Positions 5,699-8,805 of a DNA stretch of 8,805 bases are shown piece by piece. Under the pieces are notes generated by a model, which was not told the origin of the DNA, did no database searches, and saw nothing but the letters and a program-made list of their open reading frames with translations. The translations under genes and the position numbers were made by a program. Where the stretch lies: positions 1 through 8,805 of the forward strand of contig DATAID010000080.1 of the NCBI GenBank assembly GCA_036262835.1. Reading direction: 5' to 3'. This DNA is from RBG-16-66-20 sp036262835 (GTDB lineage: Bacteria; Pseudomonadota; Gammaproteobacteria; Burkholderiales; SG8-39). The first letter of the stretch is position 1. Every line of letters starts with the position of its first letter.

Positions 5699-7665
5699 GC
5701 GAATTCTTCAACCTTTACACGCACGGCTACATTCGCGTCGCGCTCGCCACGCCGCGCGTGCGCGTCGGAGACCCCCGGGCGAATGCCGCGGCGACGCTCG
5801 CGCTGATGCAGCAGGCGGCGCGGCGCAAGGCCATCGTCGCCGTCTTCCCCGAGCTCGGCCTGTCGGCCTATAGCTGCGAGGATCTGTTCCACCAGCAGGC
5901 GCTGCTCGGGGCGGCCGAGCAGGCGCTTGCCTGGCTCCTTGCGAAGAGCCGCAATCTGCCGATCGCCGCTTTCGTCGGGCTGCCGGTCGCCGTCGACGGC
6001 CTGCTCTATAACGGCGCGGCGCTGATCTGCCGCGGACGATTGCTGGGCATCACGCCCAAGACCTACCTGCCGAACTATCGCGAGTTCTACGAGCTGCGCC
6101 AGTTCACGCCGGCGCCGGACACGGTCAGGGAAATCGACTTCGCCGGGCAGAAAGCGCCGTTCGGTTCCCTGATCTATCGAGTCCGGGAGCAACCCAGGCT
6201 GCGGCTCTTTGCCGAGATCTGCGAGGACCTCTGGGTGCCGGCGCCGCCCTCTTCCTACGCCGCGCTCGCCGGCGCGACCGTGATCGCCAATCTGTCGGCC
6301 TCGAACATCGTGATCGGCAAGCACCACTACCGGGGCGAGCTCGCCTCCAACCAGTCGGCGCGCTGCATGGCGGCCTACCTCTACAGCGCCGCGGGCGCGG
6401 GCGAATCGACCACCGATCTCGCCTGGGACGGCCATGCGCTCGCCTACGAGAACGGCACCCTCCTCGCCGAGTCGCGCCGCTTCGCCTACGAAGACCAGCT
6501 CACGCTCGCCGACATCGACCTCGACCGGCTCGAGGCCGACCGCATGCGCCAGAACACCTTTGCCGAATCGGCGCGGCGGCACGCCGGCGAGCTGCAGCGC
6601 TTTACCACCGTGGAGTTCTCGCTGCCCGTTCCCGCAGGAAAGCTCGGGCTCGAAAGGCAAATCGGCCGATTCCCCTACGTGCCGGCCGACCCGGCGACGC
6701 GGGATGCACGCTGCGAAGAGGTCTACCGCATCCAGGTCGAGGGACTGGTCACGCGCATGCGGGCGACCGGTACGAAGAAGCTGGTCATCGGCGTCTCGGG
6801 CGGCCTGGATTCGACGCAGGCCCTTCTCGTCTGCGCGCGCGCGATGGACGTTCTGAAGCTCCCGCGCGCCAACATCCTCGCCTACACCATGCCCGGCTTC
6901 GCCACCTCGACCCGCACGCGCTCGAGCGCCTGGCAGCTCATGCGCGCGATTGGCGCCACGCCGGAGGAGATCGACATCCGGCCTTCGTGCCTGCAGATGC
7001 TGAAGGACATCCGGCATCCCTATGCCAAAGGCCGAAAGCTTTACGACATCGCCTTCGAGAACGTACAGGCGGGCGAGCGCACGAGCCACCTGTTCCGGCT
7101 CGCCAACCATCACGGCGGGTTCGTGGTCGGCACGGGCGATCTCTCCGAGCTGGCGCTCGGCTGGGCGACCTATGGCGTTGGAGACCATATGTCGCACTAC
7201 AACGTGAACGTGAGCGTGCCGAAGACGCTCATCCAGTACCTGATCGGCTGGGTGGCCAGATCCGGCCAGTTCAGCGACGCGGTGCGAAAGGCGCTCGAGC
7301 GCGTGCTCGCCACCGAGATCTCGCCCGAACTGGTGCCGGGGTCGCAGCGCACCGAGGACACGGTGGGTCCCTACGAGCTGCAGGATTTCCACCTCTACTA
7401 CACGCTTCGCTTCGGGTACGCGCCCGCCAAGGTGGCCTTCCTCGCCGCGCACGCCTGGAAGGGCAAGTACCGCCTGCCCGAGATCCGAAAGTGGCTGCGC
7501 GTCTTCCTCGACCGGTTCTTCCGCACGAGCCAGTACAAGCGCAGCGCCCTGCCCAACGGGCCGAAAGTGGGCTCGGGTGGCTCGCTCTCGCCGCGCGGCG
7601 ACTGGCGGGCGCCCGCCGACGGCAATTCGGCCGTATGGCTCGCGGACCTGGAGCGAATTCCGTAG
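5695..7665 (+). CDS. nadE: Glutamine-dependent NAD+ synthetase
   Basis: A 656-aa two-domain enzyme that makes NAD+ from nicotinate adenine dinucleotide, ATP and glutamine, the last step of NAD+ biosynthesis (cytoplasm). The N-terminal nitrilase-type glutaminase (about 12-290) has the catalytic triad E53 (FPELGLSAY), K122 (TPKTYLPNYREFYE) and C176 (AEICEDLW). The C-terminal synthetase has the ATP P-loop SGGLDST at 368-374, GTGDLSELALGW at 479-490, and the conserved tail KRSALPNGPKVGSGGSLSPR. Triad positions and length match the long M. tuberculosis-type NadE (about 680 aa). The start is ATG at 5695: its N-terminus (FFNLYTHGYIRVA) matches the family and the frame closes upstream (TAA at 5659-5661) without another start. 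It shares its promoter region with the divergent toxin-antitoxin pair and is followed after 34 nt by the M24 gene. Confidence 0.97.
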   Translation: MSEFFNLYTHGYIRVALATPRVRVGDPRANAAATLALMQQAARRKAIVAVFPELGLSAYSCEDLFHQQALLGAAEQALAWLLAKSRNLPIAAFVGLPVAVDGLLYNGAALICRGRLLGITPKTYLPNYREFYELRQFTPAPDTVREIDFAGQKAPFGSLIYRVREQPRLRLFAEICEDLWVPAPPSSYAALAGATVIANLSASNIVIGKHHYRGELASNQSARCMAAYLYSAAGAGESTTDLAWDGHALAYENGTLLAESRRFAYEDQLTLADIDLDRLEADRMRQNTFAESARRHAGELQRFTTVEFSLPVPAGKLGLERQIGRFPYVPADPATRDARCEEVYRIQVEGLVTRMRATGTKKLVIGVSGGLDSTQALLVCARAMDVLKLPRANILAYTMPGFATSTRTRSSAWQLMRAIGATPEEIDIRPSCLQMLKDIRHPYAKGRKLYDIAFENVQAGERTSHLFRLANHHGGFVVGTGDLSELALGWATYGVGDHMSHYNVNVSVPKTLIQYLIGWVARSGQFSDAVRKALERVLATEISPELVPGSQRTEDTVGPYELQDFHLYYTLRFGYAPAKVAFLAAHAWKGKYRLPEIRKWLRVFLDRFFRTSQYKRSALPNGPKVGSGGSLSPRGDWRAPADGNSAVWLADLERIP

Positions 7666-7675
7666 GCGCTTTGGT

Positions 7676-7695
7676 ATCCTCCCTGCGAGGAGGAT
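7676..7695 (+). promoter_or_regulatory. Shine-Dalgarno-sequestering hairpin before the M24 gene
   Basis: ATCCTCC (7676-7682) pairs perfectly with GGAGGAT (7689-7695) across a 6-nt loop CTGCGA; a G-U pair and a G-C pair (7675/7696 and 7674/7697) can extend it. The 3' arm contains nearly all of the AGGAGG ribosome-binding site, so the folded RNA would block initiation. It begins 10 nt after the nadE stop, where a terminating ribosome could open it. There is no T-run after it, so it is not an intrinsic terminator. Confidence 0.6.
7688..7693 (+). promoter_or_regulatory. Shine-Dalgarno of the M24 gene (fixes the GTG start)
   Basis: AGGAGG abuts an ATG at 7694 with no spacer but stands 6 nt before the in-frame GTG at 7700. 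Spacing therefore favours GTG as the start. It lies in the 3' arm of the hairpin at 7676-7695. Confidence 0.65.
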
Positions 7696-7699
7696 GCGC

Positions 7700-8805
7700 G
7701 TGGCGAGCAAGAGCAAAAAGCCGAAGTTCGTACCCGTCGACGCCGACGACCTGAAGCCGATGCACCGCTGGCACCGGCCGCTGCAGGCGCCGGGCATCAC
7801 GCAGGTCGATTTCGAGGAGCGCGTCGACTTCCAGCGCCTGCACCGCTACCGGCTCGCGCGCACCCGCCAGTCGCTCGCAAACTCGGGGCTGGGCGCGATG
7901 CTCTGCTTCGACCAGCACAACATCCGCTACATCTCCTCGACCGTCATCGGCGAGTGGGCGCGCGACAAGCTGATCCGCTACTGCCTGCTCACCGGCACGG
8001 GCGAGCCCTGGGTGTGGGACTTCGGCTCGGCGGCGCGGCACCACAAGCTGTATTGCCCGTGGCTCAAGGAAGACCACGTGCGCGCGGGCAACCCCGGCAT
8101 GCGCGGCGCGATCGGCCCGAAGGTCGGCCTTTTCGAGGCGGCCGCGAAGGAGATCAAGGACATCCTGCAGAAGGAAGGCGTCGCCGGGATGCCGCTCGGC
8201 ATCGACGTGTGCGAGCCGGGGTTTCTCTTCGCGCTGCAAAAGGAGGGGCTCAGGATCCGCGACGGCCAGCAGATGATGCTGATGGCGCGCGAAGTGAAGA
8301 GCCACGACGAGATCACGCTCCTCAACACCGCCTCCGCCATGGTCGATGGCGTCTATCAGGACATCACCGCGGCGTTGAAGCCGGGCGTGAAGGAGAGCCA
8401 GATCGTCGCGCTTGCCGCAAAGCGCCTCTACGACATGGGCTCGGACTGCGTCGAGGCGATCAACGCCATCGCCGGCGAGCGCTGCAGCCCGCATCCGCAC
8501 AATTTCACCGACCGGCTGATCCGGCCGGGCGACCAGGCCTACTTCGACATCATCCATTCGTTCATCGGCTACCGCACCTGTTACTACCGCACCTTTGCCG
8601 TGGGCAAGGCGACGCCGGCGCAAAAGGACGCCTACAAGCGCGCGCGCCAGTGGATGGACGACGCGATCTCGATGCTGCGGCCGGGCATCAGCACCGACAA
8701 GGTCGCCAGGATGTTTCCAAAGTCGACCGAGATCGGCTTCGAGACCGAGATGGCGGCCTTCGGCCTGAACTTCTGCCATGGCCTCGGCTTGGGCTTGCAC
8801 GAGCG
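7700..8805 (+). CDS. M24-family (creatinase/prolidase-fold) protein with Cys at a metal-ligand position (3' end cut off)
   Basis: The open frame runs off the right edge; 368 residues are seen. An N-terminal creatinase-like domain (about 40-195, with CFDQHNIRYISST at 69-81 and a WDFGSAARHH segment) precedes a pita-bread M24 catalytic domain (about 205 on). The metal-site block reads FDIIHSFIGYRTCYYRTFAVG, written here as D283 followed 11 residues later by C294, then RTFAVG; the canonical block has Asp at both places (E. coli MetAP D97/D108, also 11 apart). The His ligand is H360 in FCHGLGLGLHE; the two Glu ligands would lie beyond the edge. M24 members include Xaa-Pro peptidases, creatinase and the DMSP lyase DddP; substrate here is unknown. 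The GTG start is set by AGGAGG spacing; ATG 7694 is the alternative. It is probably co-transcribed with nadE. Confidence 0.85.
   Translation, partial: MASKSKKPKFVPVDADDLKPMHRWHRPLQAPGITQVDFEERVDFQRLHRYRLARTRQSLANSGLGAMLCFDQHNIRYISSTVIGEWARDKLIRYCLLTGTGEPWVWDFGSAARHHKLYCPWLKEDHVRAGNPGMRGAIGPKVGLFEAAAKEIKDILQKEGVAGMPLGIDVCEPGFLFALQKEGLRIRDGQQMMLMAREVKSHDEITLLNTASAMVDGVYQDITAALKPGVKESQIVALAAKRLYDMGSDCVEAINAIAGERCSPHPHNFTDRLIRPGDQAYFDIIHSFIGYRTCYYRTFAVGKATPAQKDAYKRARQWMDDAISMLRPGISTDKVARMFPKSTEIGFETEMAAFGLNFCHGLGLGLHE

Noticed and set aside
7694..7696. ATG as the start of the M24 gene
   Set aside because: It abuts the AGGAGG with no spacer; the in-frame GTG 6 nt further fits initiation much better, though ATG cannot be wholly excluded.
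5566..7800. 744-aa minus-strand open frame opposite nadE
   Set aside because: Antisense to an intact NAD+ synthetase with its full triad and P-loop; composition is the usual Arg/Gly/Val-rich shadow.
7271..8800. 509-aa minus-strand open frame opposite the M24 gene
   Set aside because: The plus strand encodes a coherent two-domain M24 protein here; the minus-strand translation has no recognisable domain.
8543..8805. Identification of the last gene as the DMSP lyase DddP
   Set aside because: The fold and general layout are shared, but the metal-site residues and spacing differ (Cys at one ligand), and the C-terminus that would help decide is missing.

Overview
The window is a gene-dense, high-GC piece of a proteobacterial chromosome, most likely betaproteobacterial. 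The nudJ-mnmA pair, the CorA N-terminus and the long two-domain NadE support this, judged by family resemblance only since no search could be run. There is no plasmid, phage or transposon hallmark, no tRNA/rRNA and no CRISPR. No stretch longer than about 60 bases is gene-free.

Layout. (1) Bases 1-3468 hold a tightly packed minus-strand cluster. In transcription order it is a NUDT19-like Nudix hydrolase, a PLP class-I aminotransferase, a membrane-anchored zinc-ribbon/glutaredoxin protein, nudJ and the 5' part of mnmA (tRNA 2-thiouridylase, cut by the left edge). The junctions are +30, 0, -4 and -4 nt, so the last four genes are almost certainly co-transcribed and partly translationally coupled. 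Four of the five start with GTG or TTG. (2) A 50-bp divergent gap with two small dyads separates this cluster from a plus-strand corA, whose end overlaps a predicted exported class-I methyltransferase. (3) On the minus strand, meeting that methyltransferase tail to tail at a shared CTAG, is a small toxin-antitoxin-like pair: a 68-aa TumE-like protein overlapping a 117-aa HVO_A0114-type winged-helix protein. (4) Divergent from the pair is nadE (glutamine-dependent NAD+ synthetase). An AT-rich control region lies between them, carrying a consensus -10 hexamer, short repeats and a three-codon leader ORF that runs into the nadE start. (5) Last is an M24-family 'pita-bread' protein, cut by the right edge. 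Its Shine-Dalgarno sequence is buried in a perfect 7-bp hairpin, and a usual metal-ligand Asp is replaced by Cys.

How the parts relate. Most genes are housekeeping: NAD+ synthesis, tRNA thiolation, nucleotide or CoA-type pyrophosphate cleanup, amino-acid metabolism and Mg2+ uptake. The unusual material is the compact toxin-antitoxin pair sharing its control region with an essential NAD+ gene, the two translational-control elements flanking nadE (coupled mini-ORF upstream, SD-blocking hairpin downstream), and three proteins with atypical architecture or residues: the zinc-ribbon/TM/glutaredoxin, the signal-peptide methyltransferase and the Cys-variant M24 protein.
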